This document shows, in pieces, positions 36,603-48,315 of a stretch of 64,000 nt of DNA. The stretch's first letter is position 1; each line of letters begins with the position of its first letter. The notes below the pieces were generated by a model. It saw only the letters and a list, made by a program, of their open reading frames with translations. It ran no database searches and was not told where the DNA came from. Position numbers and translations under genes: made by a program. Location: the NCBI GenBank assembly GCA_963932465.1, contig OZ010790.1:347597087-347661086 (forward strand), given 5' to 3'. The DNA comes from Maratus speciosus. Its lineage: Eukaryota > Arthropoda > Arachnida > Araneae > Salticidae.

Positions 36603-37944
36603 AATTAATAAAGTCATACTTCAATAAATAACTTCAAATTTTGTTTTACATTCTGAAAGTAAAGGTACAATTTTCTAAAAGAAGTAAACGTAAATTCTTA
36701 AATTTATTATAAAAAGTTCAAATATCAATATTATTATATCAATATTATCAATCAAAATATTAGGAGCTGGCAATTCTTTAAACTTTTGAGAATTACCTTT
36801 TACTCAGGAATAGTGAACTTACTTTCATATTTTGCTTTATAAACAAAATTGTTCAGCATTGTTTGGGGTCAAACGATTTCTGTTATCCTTATATATTATC
36901 CGGTGATTATGATTCGGATATCCGACGGTATTTCGGATATTGAAAAATCAGCCGGATATCCATTGCATCCCTAATACAAATATATCATTAAAAGTTGTTC
37001 TCTAGGGTTTAAAAGCCGATGGTATATAGAGTATGCCGCCTCTGTCATTATGCATGACTAAATCTCCCATGTCTTTCAGTGTTAATATCACAGCTAATTA
37101 CAGATGATTTTTTACGAAAATCGTTATCCACAATACTTTTATACTTCTGCTACGATAGGTACCTCTAGCTAACACATTTGCTGAATGCCTGCAAATTGAA
37201 ACTTGTGTGTAACAGAAAAATGCGCTTTTCTCAAAAATTATGTGGCCTAGATTAATCACTATAGTTTTCCTGCAAATTTAAATTAACGTCTACTATCTCT
37301 AATTTTTTTCATAACTTTAGTTTCAGTAGATTCAGAAATAGATGGGGGAGAACATATTTTCGCACTACATTTTTGATGATATCTCTGAAAATATAATACC
37401 TAAAATTAAAAGAAATGTATTTTTGAGTTCAGCATTACGAAAAAGATTTTTTTTTCCCCCAAGTAACTTAATTAACCCCTCTACATTTTCCCTAAATATA
37501 ATTGTGAATGCTTAATAATCTGTAAATATGTGTATCTTTATTATCCCTAAATTTGAACTTTTCACATTCCATAGTTTATGAGTAAAATGGCTGTGACAGA
37601 CAGACAAGAGTGATCTTATAATGGTTCCATTCTTACTTTTTAAAGTATAGAACCCTAAAAAGAATATTAGAGTTATATAAAAACACGAGAAAAACATATT
37701 CAAAAGGAGTATAAATAAAAAGTATGAGGCTTTTAAGAAATTTTTAAATTGTTTTAGGGAAATCAGCAATATCAATAAATAACACATCTTAAAAAATATA
37801 TATATGTATCAAATCTTAAATAGTCTTTTCTGTTAACGGTACAAAACTTTAAATAAACAGATATAACAATTATTCTTCTACACAACTCTAAGCAATATTG
37901 TAATTTGATGAAAGTTTACTCAAATTATATGCAACAACACATAC

Positions 37945-38088
37945 CATGAAGATGAACAAAATTCATAATCTCTTCGATAATACATGGATTTTTTTGAATA
38001 ATATTGCAAAGCTTCATCATCTTCAAATTGCCTTTTTCTTGATCCTGAAGAAGTTGTTCTTTCTTCAAAACTAGTAGCATCATTCAAT
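37945..38088 (-). CDS. Coding exon 2 of the split gene (144 nt)
   Basis: This exon is flanked by an acceptor (cattttag, minus strand) at 38089-38090 and a donor GTATGT beginning at 37944. Its first base A completes the CG left by exon 1 (Arg42). The frame then runs through 47 open codons (residues 43-89) and ends with TG, which exon 3 completes as Trp90. The encoded segment opens LNDATSFEERTTSSGSRKRQ, followed by a charged and Tyr-rich part with YYSKK and YYRRDYE. It has the same Ser/Arg/Lys-rich character as exons 1 and 3. Nothing in the flanking transposon sequence continues this reading frame. The exon was found by joining splice signals and phase rather than from an ATG ORF. I know of no family match. 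Confidence 0.72.
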
Positions 38089-39114
38089 CTAAAATGTTCA
38101 GATTATAAAATCAATTATTTATTGTAGTTCTCATTTTCTTCTACTACGATACAGATGTAAAAGAAAATTATTTATGAATGGAAAAAGTCTGAAAATCAAA
38201 ACATTGGAGACGCAATATCAATATCAATTACAATGAAATATAGAATATTAAAAAACGACAAAATATTTTAATGAACAAATTTTAACTGAACAGAAAAATA
38301 ATAGAAAAACAGTATTATTATACAGTGTGCCCACGTATAACCTGACCGACCTTTATTTTCGCAACTGTTGGTCCTAGATGCATACGTCCAATTACAAAAA
38401 TGGTTTAAATAAGATAAAGAATTAATTTTAAAGCGATTTGGGTCAAGAAAAATATTTATTAAAAAATTATGAAATTTAAATTTTTATACGGTCCCCTGGT
38501 CCTATAAGTGATATTTAGTAAAAATTTACTGTGACACTAACAAGTAAGACAGAAAAAGTCCCATTCATCTAACATTAAAATTGACCGAGTTATGGAACTT
38601 TGAAATGCATGACTTATATCACTTTTTTGCATATCAAAACAGAGGATTTTGACTAGTGATGGGCGATAACGAGATGTTTTTCTCGATTTTCTCGATTGTA
38701 TGGACATCTCGATATTTTTCGATTGTGTAAATTTTTTCTCAATGACTACAGTTTGCAAATTTCTTTTATAAATCATATATTATGCATTATATATGTCATA
38801 CATTTATCAAGAATCGTCTGCGGGTGAACTGGAATGAGTCGATGTTAATAAAGACTAGGTGACTTCGACCGCTAGCGGGCCCCTCCTTTAATCGGGGCCC
38901 CTAATTTATACGTAATCTTGTAATATGAAATCACGAACAGGTTACCCGCTATATACGACACTGATATATGATAGCAGGCGGGTGTGGTGTGCACGCAGTA
39001 CAAAATCTTGTAAAAAATATAATATCGAAACGAATGAACGTCGGACCAGATCTCTTGGAGGAGGGGTCAAAGCGAGCGGAGGGGCACAGCAGCTGCATAA
39101 TATGATTAAGTTGT

Positions 39115-39890
39115 CACAGGTCTTTAGGCCTTTCCAACCATATGTCACATGAGAAGTCTGCATCTGAATTTATAAAAATGACCTCCCCGTGGGGGCAAAG
39201 GGGGGGGGGGGGGCGGGAGGTGGATAACATGAGTAAGTGGTCATAAATCTTTCCAACAATATGTCACATGAGGGGTCTCGGCTAAATTTAGAAAAACACC
39301 CCCTTGGGGGAAAAGTGGGGGGTGGTCACCGGAGGTGCATTACATCAATAAGTAGTCACAGACCTTTCCAATGATATCTCACATGTGGGGTCTTGGCTAA
39401 ATTTGGAAAAGTGTCCCCCGGGGGGGGTGCAAATGGGGGGATGGACACCAGAGGAGCATAACATCAATAAGTAGTCACAGACCTTTCCATCGATATCTCA
39501 CATGAGGGGTCTTGGCTAAATTTGAAAAAGTGTCCCCCGGGAGGGGCAAATTGGGGGAGACTGCCACCGGAGGTGCATAACATCAATAAACAGTCACAGA
39601 CCTTTCCAACGACATCTCACATGAGGGGTCTTGCCTAAATTTGGAAAAGTACCCCCGGGGGGGGGGGGGGGGGGCAAAGTGGTGGTGGGGACACCGTAGG
39701 TACATAACATCAATAAGTAGTCACAGACCTTTTCAACGATATCTCACAAGAGGGGTATTGACTAAATTTGGAAAAGTGTCCTTCGGGGGGGGGGGGGGGT
39801 GCACCGGAAGTGCATAGCATCAATAAGTAGTCACAAACCTTTCCAACGATATGTCACATGAGGGGTCTTGGCTAAATTTGGAAAAGTGTC
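39115..39890. repeat. Seven ~120-bp G-rich tandem units
   Basis: Each unit contains ttccaacgatatctcacatg, aggggtcttggctaaatttg and a variable poly-G tract of 8-24 G. Inverted relatives with cccctcatgtgatatatcat lie at 42920-43540. The G-runs are a likely source of assembly length error. Confidence 0.75.
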
Positions 39891-40544
39891 CTGAAATTTC
39901 ATATATTATAAATAATATTTAGCGGAGGGCTCCATAAAAAATCCGATCTAAAATGATAAAAGCGGAAAAAACTACCCTCGCAGTGGGAGCCAAATTGGGG
40001 AGGGGAGGAAGAAAGTCTCATAATATGAAAGAGTCATCCGAGAGCTTACCGATGACATATCACATGACTGGTCCAAAAAAAGTTTGAAAATTGCTCCCCC
40101 TCTCTCCCCGGAATTCACACAGCCGCCACTTTAAAATTTTTATGTTCAATAAATAATATTTACCGGAAGACTGCATAAAAAACACACATCTAAAGTGATA
40201 TTTAAATTTATTATAGAAATCGGCTACGGTTTTAAAAATTTGTTCGCCCCTTCCCCACCCCCCTTTGGGTGAAGAAAGGTTCGGTAAAATTTTTAAAATT
40301 GCACCCCGCATGAGTCCACTCTCACGTCCTCCTCCCTCGAAATCACCCGATCCACCTTCCTCTTTGAAAATTTTATATTTAATAAATAATTTTTATCGGA
40401 GGGTTCTAGGTATGTGACATCTTGTTAGGGCTAAAATAAGAGAAACTTTGAAAATTAGGGCTTCATTTCACAGCTCATTGTCATGCCTTTTTCTCTATCT
40501 CGTCCCTTGGTATTCTCGATAAATTTTCTTACTTTTCTTCTCTG

Positions 40545-40800
40545 CCGAGGACGAGAGAAATCCTCGAAAAGCTTCTCATAGCGAAATGTTAAAAAGCGCG
40601 AGAGAACTCCTCGAAAGGCTTTTCATTGGGAGATTTCGAAAAGGACGAGAGAAACCAGCGAGAGGCTTCCCATCGGGAAAGGTTGAAAAGGGCGAGAGAA
40701 ACCTCGAGAGACTTCCCATCCCGAAAGGTTTAAAACCGCGAGAGAACCAACCATCGAGCAGCTTACCATCTGGAAGCTTCAAAATGCTGGAAAAATCATC
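40545..40800. repeat. ~55-60-bp minisatellite, about five units
   Basis: Units repeat gcgagagaaacc, tcgagaggcttcccatc and gggaaaggttgaaaa. ORFs on both strands here are artefacts of the repeat. Confidence 0.6.
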
Positions 40801-40914
40801 GAGATGAGATTTGCCGAAATGCGAGATGGAAATGAAGCTTTCGGAGTCAAACTTACCGCATTTCTGGTTTAAGTCATAATTTCTCAAAGGAGTCCATCTG
40901 CTTATCCAATCTCT

Positions 40915-42745
40915 TTTTAGCTCACAGGCTATCTAAGCCTGAGAGCTAATGTACCCGTCGGTTCTGTGTGTATGCATATACGTACGTACGTATGTATGTA
41001 CGTAACGCGATAACTCTTGATTAAAATGTACGATTTGCTTCAATTTTTATATGTTCATTCTGATAAGGCGTTCCGCTAATTAGTTTTGACGGTTCATTGG
41101 TTAAGGATAAAGGGAGAGAAGGGGGGCCTGGTCCCCCCCCCCTCCTTAATTTAGATAAATAGGTTTTTCATGCAGAATTATTCGATTTGCTCCAAATTTC
41201 GTATACCGGTTTATTATGTTAAGGAGCTTCCCTGATTAAACTTGGAGGTTCATTAGTTAAGTATGAAGGGAGGAAAGGGGCGGGGGGTAGACCCCCCTCC
41301 TTAATTTAGATAAATGGGTTTTTCATGCAGAATTATTCGATTTGCTCCAAATTTGGTATACCGGTTCATTATGTTAAGAAGTTGCCTTGATTAAATTTGG
41401 GGGTTTACGGGTTAAGTATGAAGGGGGAGAAGGGGGCTGCCCCCCTCCCCCTTAATTTAGATAAATGGGCTTTTCATGCAGAATTATTCGATTTGCTCCA
41501 AATTTGGTATACCGGTTTATTATGCTAAGGAGCTTCCCTGATTAAACTTGGAAGTTCATTGGTTAAGGATAAAGGGGGAGAAGGGGGCTGGTCCGTCCCC
41601 CCTTAATTTAGATAAATGGGTTTTTCATGCAGAATTATTCGATTTGTTCCAGATTTGGTATACCGGTTTATTATGTTAAGGAGCTTCCCTGATTAAACTT
41701 GGAAGTTAATTAGTTAAGTATAAAGGGGGGGGGGGGGTAGACCCCCTCCTTAATTTAGATAAATGGGTTTTTCATGCAGAATTATTCGATTTGCTCCAAA
41801 TTTGGTATACCGATTTATTATGTTAAGAAGTTGCCTTGATTAGATTTGGAGGTTTACGGGTTAAGTATAAAAGGGGAGAAGGGGGGGCTGGTCCCCCCCT
41901 TAATTTAGATAAATGGTCTTTTCATGCAGAATTATTCGATTTGCTGCAAATTTGGTATACCAGTTTATTATGTTAAGGAGCTTCCGTGATTAAACTTGGA
42001 AGTTCATTGGTTAAGGATAAAGGGGGAGAAGGGGGGCTGGTCCCCCACTTAATTTAGATAAATGGGTTTTTCATGCAGAATTATTCGATTTGTTCCAAAT
42101 TTGGGATACCGGTTTATTATGTTAAGAAGCTGCCTTGATTAGATTTGGATGTTTATGGGTTAAGTATAAAGGGGAGGGGCTAGTCTCCCTCTTAATTTAG
42201 ATAAAAGGTTTTTTCATGGAGAATTATTGGATTTGCTTCAAATTTAATATACTGATTTATTCCGATATGGCGCTTCCTTCATTAGATTTGGAGGTTCATT
42301 GGTTAAGTATACAAGGGCGAAAAGGGGGCAAGTCCCTTCCCTTAATTTAGATAAATGGATTTTCATGGAGAATTATTCAATTTACTTTAATTTTTTTTTT
42401 CTCTATGTTCGTTCTGATAAGGAGCTTTCCTGATTCGATTTGGAGGTTTATTAGTTAAGTATAAAAGAGTTAAAGTGGTTAGACCACCCTTAATTTAGCG
42501 ATATGTTTCTTTTTTTTTATGCAGAATTATCTGATTTGCTTCAAATTTGATATACTAATTTATTATAGTTAAGGAGTTTCCCTGATTAGATTTGGAGGTT
42601 CATTGGTTAAGTATAAAAGGGGCAAACGGGGGATATTTCCCTTCATTTATTTTTTGAGGGACATTATTCTTTGAAATAATAGTATAGTACAGTTAGTGTT
42701 AATAACCTGTGAGCTCAATGCCATCAGTTTAACTGGCACTTATCT
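40915..42745 (+). mobile_element. HINE/Helitron-like element B (copy 2), ~11 array units
   Basis: The 5' end has a hairpin (agctcacaggct/agcctgagagct, 40919-40946). The 3' end has cctgtgagctcaatgccatc then a gccatcagtttaactggc stem-loop. About eleven ~145-bp units each carry gcagaattattcgatttgct and ccggtttattatgttaagg. It sits inside the hAT 38654-44250. Confidence 0.55.
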
Positions 42746-45723
42746 TTTTATTGCTATTAACCGATGTGGGTTATGAAGCATAGAGGTTTATGTATTCAGT
42801 TTTGTATAGTCCTAGTTTCAAACTTTACTGTTAAATTTAGTGTCATTTTGCCCCGAATTTTCAATGTTTCTCTTATTTTAGCTCTGCCAAGCTGCCCCAT
42901 ACCTGGAGACTCAGATAAATACTATTTATTAAATATAAAAAGTTCAAAGAGGAAGGTGAGTGAATTCTGGGGGGCGCGAGAGTGCACAAATGGGAGGGGG
43001 GCGGGTAATTTTCAAACTTTTACCAAACCTCTCCTTGACATATCATCGGAAAGTCCTTTCACCACTCTTTCATATTATGAACCTTTCTCCTCCCAGAGTT
43101 GACCTTTCTTCTTCCCTCCCTATTTTGGCGCCCCGAGAGAGGCACTTTTCGAACTTTTTTGAAATCGTAGCGTTTTTAAACATTTTAGATCGGATTTTTT
43201 ACGGAGCCCTCCGATAAATAATTTTTAATATATGAAAATTTCAAAGAGAAGGATGAGCAGGGTATATTTCGGGGGCACGATAATTGGAATCCTGGGCGTT
43301 GGGACTCTTTTCTATCTTTTGCTGACACCCCTCATGTGATATATCATTGGAAAGCTCTGTGACTACTGTTTCATTTTATATATCGCTCGCGCCCCTCCCC
43401 TTACTTTGCCCCCGCGCAGGGGCACTTTTCTAAATTTAGCCGACACCCCTCATGTGCCATATCGTTGGAAAGTCCTGTGACCACTTATTCATATTATGCA
43501 CTTTCCTTGCCCCTCCCCCCTACTTTGCTCCCCGCGGGGGTTCGTTTAATGTATTCCAGTCGAAGACTTTCTAAAAATGGGGACATTAAAGATCCAATCT
43601 CTAATGACGTAGAAAAATCAATAAAAAATTTTGATCCCTTTTATCATCCTTTAGTTCTTATTTTTGCCACTAGGGGGTGCTTTTGATTCTTATTTCTTTG
43701 GCCATTTTGGTGCTAATTGCCGAAAAATTCTAATTTTTGATACTTAAACTCCCCTTACCGCTTCATAGCTACTTGCGTTTATTCAACTTTTTTCAACCAG
43801 GGGGCGCCCTCATATGAATTTTCCGGTCTTGTGGCTCCTTTATAGCTTCCCTTTGGTTTGTTGTTTTTTTATTACATCTGTTTTCAGTTACCCTATATTT
43901 AATAAAATCTGCCTTATATATATGTAAAAACAATGATTTCAATAATCGATTCTAGAACATCTCCTTTGTAGATTCTCGAAAGTAATCGATGACTGTATCG
44001 ATTGTGTATTTTACGATAACGATTTTTTTCGATTGGTAAATTTTCGAGAATCGCCCATCACTACTATGAAGTTGTCGGCCAGAATAATAGCTAAGTTTTC
44101 CAATAACTGTTTTTAGCTTTTCTCGTTATAATCGATTGTAAAAGATCTCGATTGTAGATTCTAGGAATTAATCGATGGCTGTATCGATTGTGATTTTTTA
44201 CAATGACAATTTTTCTTGATTGTCGAATTCTCGAGAATCGCCCATCACTAATTTTGACCATGCATTCAGGGGTCATATATAAAGTAATTAAACTTATTTC
44301 AAGGTATCTGCGGTTTGAAAGAAATCGTACAACTGTTATGATTGAGTTAACTTTATTAGATAAATTTCAGATTAGTTAAAATAACTGTATTTTAACATAT
44401 GTTGTATCTTGTAAGGATTTGAGGCTATGACTTCTTTTAACAAAAATTATGTTATTTTCATAAGGTTTTATTTAACTTGTAATGATCATCTTTCCAGTTT
44501 AAAATTTGTATTCTAACTTTAACTGACTTTCAAATGTCAGATCGAAGTTAAAATTTTACATACTGACTTAAATCCAATTATAATGTAATATTATTATGGT
44601 TTTCGGCATTTATCATTTTATACATACTTATATTAGAGGGTAACATAAAAAAATTCGGATAGATTACTGTCAACAAGTTTAAGAAATGGTTTCAGATTAG
44701 ATAACATAAACCTGCAGTGGTTGCATTTTTAAACTTTTATAATTACGTTTTATGTATTTTTTAAAGCTAAATAAAAAATTACCTTCACTTTTAACCATCA
44801 TGTCAGGATTTTTCGCAAATTGTAAATTTAAAGGTTAAAAAATAGCGAAAAATCTGATATTAAAAAGTAGATGTAAGACTTTTTTATTAAGTTTAATTTT
44901 ATTTAATTCAATAATTTATTCAATTTTGTGACTTATACTGGTTTTCTTACAGTTAAGCAGCTCAGAGGACCGATGAGGTTGGCAGGGGAGGGAGGATCAA
45001 TTTTAACTTTGATGAAATTTGCGATTTGAGAAAAATCATGATGTGATGGTTTAAAATGAAGGTCATTTTTGGATTCAGTGCTGAAAAATACATGTGAATC
45101 AATTTTCAAAAGCTAAAAAACGTGGCGCAACCCAAAATTTGAAAGACTGTGTAATCTAACAGCATTTTAAAATATGTATCATTTTTGTAAAGAATTGAGG
45201 CTGTTGTTTTTCATCCTTTTATTTAACAAAAATTCTGTTATTTTTATCCTCTTATATGTTCAGTACAAATTGTATATTTTTCAGTATTATGTCAGAATGA
45301 TTAAAGATTTCAAATTTATATTGCAATGCTAATTTTACTCTCAACCATTTCTTTAATATATCTGACGAAATTATATTTCTACTAAATTTGTGAATGACCC
45401 CTAATTTGCAGCAAAAAATATGTTCCAACTTTAAACAGCTATTACGTGGTCAATTTTAATCGTAGAATAACGGGACTTTTTTTGGCCTTACTTGTCAGTG
45501 TAACAGGAAAATTTTACTAAATATAACTTATAGGACCGGGGGCCGTATAAAAATTTAAATTCTGTAATTCTTTGCTAAATTGTTTTTTCACTTCAAACTT
45601 TTTTATCTTAACTCAGCACCTAATTTTGACCACTTTTGTAATTGAAAGTATGCATCTAGGGCCAACGGTTGCGAAAATAAAGGCCGGTCAGGTTATACGT
45701 GGACACACTGTATATAGATAGAC

Positions 45724-46415
45724 ACAGTAGAAAATCTTTATAATGCAAACATAAAAACGTGATGTTGTGCATTATATAGAACACATTTCACACATCACTA
45801 AACATACCTTGTAAAAATATGTCTGAAATGTATCAAAATATAGAAGAGTATCTTTATATTGCATTCCTTGTTACCAGGAGTTGTGCAGATTATATAATTT
45901 TGTATAATACAGATCACCCAACATATTACTCAAATTTATAAACATTATTCAAATATATCTGGAACAAATCATTTATTATACTACTCATTTTTAAAAACTT
46001 GTGTTGTAATAATAGCAATTATTTTATTAAAAAGCTCTGAATTAAGGAGGTAAAATTGAACTAGTGTATCAAATTTAGTCCTCTACAGAATACCAATTTT
46101 TTACAATGTGAGAATCCAGAGGTGCCTATTAACTGCAAAATTCATTGTTTACATCTGAGAAGTTGTGCCTTATAAGGAGAATTGCATTATAAAGATCTTC
46201 TACAGTATATATGTATTGTAATACTGGCAATTATTTTACGAAAAAGCTCTGAATTTAAGGCTGAACCAGTGTATCAAATTTAGTCCTCCACAGAATAACA
46301 ATTTTTTACAATGTGGGAAATCCAGAGGTGCTTATTAACTGCAAAATTCATTGCTTACATACATCTGAGAAGTTGTGCATTATAAGGAGAATTGCATTAT
46401 AGAGATCTTCAACTG
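45724..46415. mobile_element. TA-target MITE (pogo/Tigger-like), right end duplicated
   Basis: CAGTAGAAAATCTTTATAAT is at the left, and the right end ttgcattataaagatcttct occurs twice (ending near 46205 and 46415). The right ~210 bp is tandemly duplicated. It is the same family as 61633-62140. Confidence 0.6.
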
Positions 46416-46565
46416 TATATATTATTATGTATATAATATGCATAGTGCAACTTTAATGGGATAAAATACAGAAATTTTGGGAATAATTCTGTAGAAATAC
46501 TGATTCACAATTTTCCATTTTATATTCACTTGTATATTTCACTTCCTATTAAAATATCATTAAAT

Positions 46566-46849
46566 GGTACTTCTTAGTTATCCCGTCGACCAAATTACTA
46601 TCGCCAAATTCTAAGATCAATTGCCAATAACGATTGCCATTAATTAATTAATTGTAAGATTAAATGCCAATAATGGACTATAAAACCATTAATTCAACAT
46701 TTTATTTGTATTTTTATTAATGTTTTACTAATTTATTTGTTCTTTCGTTATTTAAAATAAAAAATTATGTCAATGTGTATAATTTGGCGAGTGGCTTGGC
46801 GATTTATATAATTTGGCAAAATTGGCCGACGGGATAACTAAGAAGTACC
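46566..46849. mobile_element. MITE, TIR GGTACTTCTTAGTTATCC, TSD cattaaat
   Basis: Perfect 17-bp TIR cores and a perfect cattaaat duplication (46558-46565, 46850-46857) are visible. The homologous stretch at 50650-50690 lacks the element, giving an empty site. Confidence 0.8.
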
Positions 46850-47292
46850 CATTAAATTAAAGTGTCTGCAATGTACTTTTTTTTAATTAGAAACTTTGTT
46901 TAAAAAATATTTATTAACACCAGAAATCATTACTATATATTTATACTAGCTAACTTGCCTGCCATTGCCCGGGTACGTAAAAAAAAAAAAAAAAAAACAG
47001 CAGGAATTGTGAAAAATCTCTGAAAATCACAATAATATATCGCGAAAAATGTTTAACTCGCTGCACAAATTTCGAATAAATTTTATCGAAAAGAGAAAAA
47101 ATATACCATATTGTGTTAGAAGATTGAAATTGGATTCCCTTTACTAATGTGGAAAATCGCTAAAACACACTAATAATTAAAAATCACATAAAAAATCCAC
47201 GAAAATTGCTGTACGAAATCTGAATAAACTTTATTGAAAAAAGGGTATAATTTATTTTAGGTAAAAAAATTGGGTACTTTTCGGTTAGCCGA

Positions 47293-48315
47293 GTGCCAAT
47301 TTTATATATATATATATATATATATTATTTGGTTTTAATACCCAAGTTCCATAAATGCCCTGTGAAATTTAGAACCGTTACATGTGGTTATAATTCATAT
47401 ATTGAATGTACGAATAAAAAATTATTAAAGGTATTGAAGAGAATATTTTTGAAGATTAAAAGTGAGAATTCAACTTTTATAATAAGTAATAGTTATGAAC
47501 TGTTGGAAAAAGTAAAAAGGTATAAAAATAAGATTACAGGATTGTATGCATATGATTTTACAGATTTGTTTAACAACATAGAGATTGAAGATTTGAGGGA
47601 GAAGATATTGGAGGTGTATAATAGGTATGGTGATTCATACATGGATTTAAGTGAATTTCAAAGTTTGTTTCAATTGGTGGTTCAAGAGAATTTTTTATAT
47701 GAGGGCAATAAGGTATATAAGCAGATTAAGGGTATCCCCATGGGGGGGAATTGCAGTTCAATTTTGGCCGACATGTATCTAGATATATATGAAAATATAA
47801 GTGAATTACATAAAGACATAATGAGTTTCAGATATATCGACGACGTTTTGATTGTCGAGCTGAATGGAATAAAGATTAACCATGAATTTAAATATTATCC
47901 TAAAAATTTAGAATTGAAACTTTCCGGTAGTCATAATAGTTGCAATACAAATTACTTAGATGTAAATCTAAAATTAGAAAACAGAAATTTAATTACATCG
48001 GTGTATGATAAAAGAGACGATTTTAACTTTAAAACAATTGCAATATTGAATTTCAATTCAAATGTCCATATATCGGTATTCAGAAACATTTATATTAACG
48101 GTTTAAACAGATTAAACCGATTGACATCGGATAGTGTCATTTTGAATGAGGATATGCTGAAATGGTACGTCACTGCTGTGAAACAGGGTTATCCTGTGAG
48201 TCTGGTCAAAAATATGACGTATAATTATGTTAGAACTTGCAAGAACAGAAGTGAATTGATGCCTTTACTCGAAGCGTGTGGTTTACGAAATGTAGTGGAA
48301 ACAGATCGCTTTTGA
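47293..48315 (+). CDS. Reverse transcriptase ORF, N-terminally incomplete, of a mobile element
   Basis: This 340-residue frame holds a full RT core. A pre-finger motif IPKFHKCPVKFR lies at 16-27. Motif A is YAYDFTDLF with Asp88, motif B is GIPMGGN at 147-153, and motif C is FRYIDDV with Asp183 and Asp184. YLDVNLKL (221-228) and YDKRDDF (238-244) follow. All three catalytic aspartates are present. The combination IPMG-N, YIDD and YDKRDDF marks a family common in invertebrate and fish genomes, which I would place near Penelope-like elements. No GIY-YIG nuclease or integrase is visible. The first ten or so residues are translated from a (TA)n microsatellite (47303-47325), so the true N-terminus is missing or lies across a splice. 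It stops at 48315 before a further (TA)n tract. Possibly still intact enzymatically, but truncated as an element. Confidence 0.75.
   Translation: MPILYIYIYIYYLVLIPKFHKCPVKFRTVTCGYNSYIECTNKKLLKVLKRIFLKIKSENSTFIISNSYELLEKVKRYKNKITGLYAYDFTDLFNNIEIEDLREKILEVYNRYGDSYMDLSEFQSLFQLVVQENFLYEGNKVYKQIKGIPMGGNCSSILADMYLDIYENISELHKDIMSFRYIDDVLIVELNGIKINHEFKYYPKNLELKLSGSHNSCNTNYLDVNLKLENRNLITSVYDKRDDFNFKTIAILNFNSNVHISVFRNIYINGLNRLNRLTSDSVILNEDMLKWYVTAVKQGYPVSLVKNMTYNYVRTCKNRSELMPLLEACGLRNVVETDRF

Larger units (their letters stand above)
30588..36973. mobile_element. hAT-type element, TSD atacaaat, carrying further insertions
   Basis: TAGGGATACAAAT is at the left, with ggatatccg motifs just inside. The right end gcatcccta also has ggatatcc inside. 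A perfect atacaaat duplication lies at 30580-30587 and 36974-36981. Own sequence is only about 30588-30809 and 36603-36973; the rest is nested elements. Confidence 0.8.
30432..37081. mobile_element. piggyBac-type MITE (copy B), split by a hAT insertion
   Basis: TTAA at 30428-30431 and 37082-37085 flanks the two halves 30432-30587 and 36982-37081. Together these give about 256 bp, matching the 260-bp copy at 19297-19556 in reverse. Confidence 0.6.
29938..37660. mobile_element. AGGGTTCCGTAC-type TIR element (copy B), interrupted
   Basis: The left border is caagtgcgagtattactcac followed by AGAGGGTTCCGTAC. The right end, tagaaccctaaaaag (37646-37660), is its complement. The parts 29938-30431 and 37082-37660 together equal copy A read backwards. 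The middle 6.6 kb is nested insertions. Confidence 0.55.
38654..44250. mobile_element. hAT-type element, TSD attttgac, with mirrored G-rich arrays
   Basis: TAGTGATGGGCGATAACGAG is at the left and tcgagaatcgcccatcacta at the right, with a perfect attttgac duplication (38646-38653, 44251-44258). Subterminal DNA is rich in tcgattg. The right terminus is present twice (ending 44066 and 44250). The interior has G-rich arrays 39115-39890 and, inverted, about 42920-43540. Confidence 0.8.
38323..45710. mobile_element. TA-target TIR element with ~320-bp TIRs, 7.4 kb, interrupted
   Basis: CAGTGTGCCCACGTATAACC is at 38323 and its near-complement ends at 45710, flanked by TA on both sides. The arms pair for about 320 bp, for example tatacggtcccctggtccta. 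CAGTG termini and TA target suggest Tc1/mariner. No transposase frame is seen. It contains the hAT 38654-44250 and an internal ~750-bp spaced duplication (44390-44560 vs 45165-45310). Confidence 0.7.

Noticed and set aside
40576..40887. ORFs on both strands over 40576-40887
   Set aside because: Generated by the ~55-60-bp minisatellite; no start or splice context.
40960..41010. acgtacgtacgt palindromic tract as a regulatory site
   Set aside because: It is an ACGT/ATGT microsatellite at the 5' part of element B and also occurs, shorter, in its other copy.
42764..43217. ORFs of 112 and 85 codons
   Set aside because: They cross the inverted G/C-rich array of the hAT element and differ between units; no conserved domain visible.
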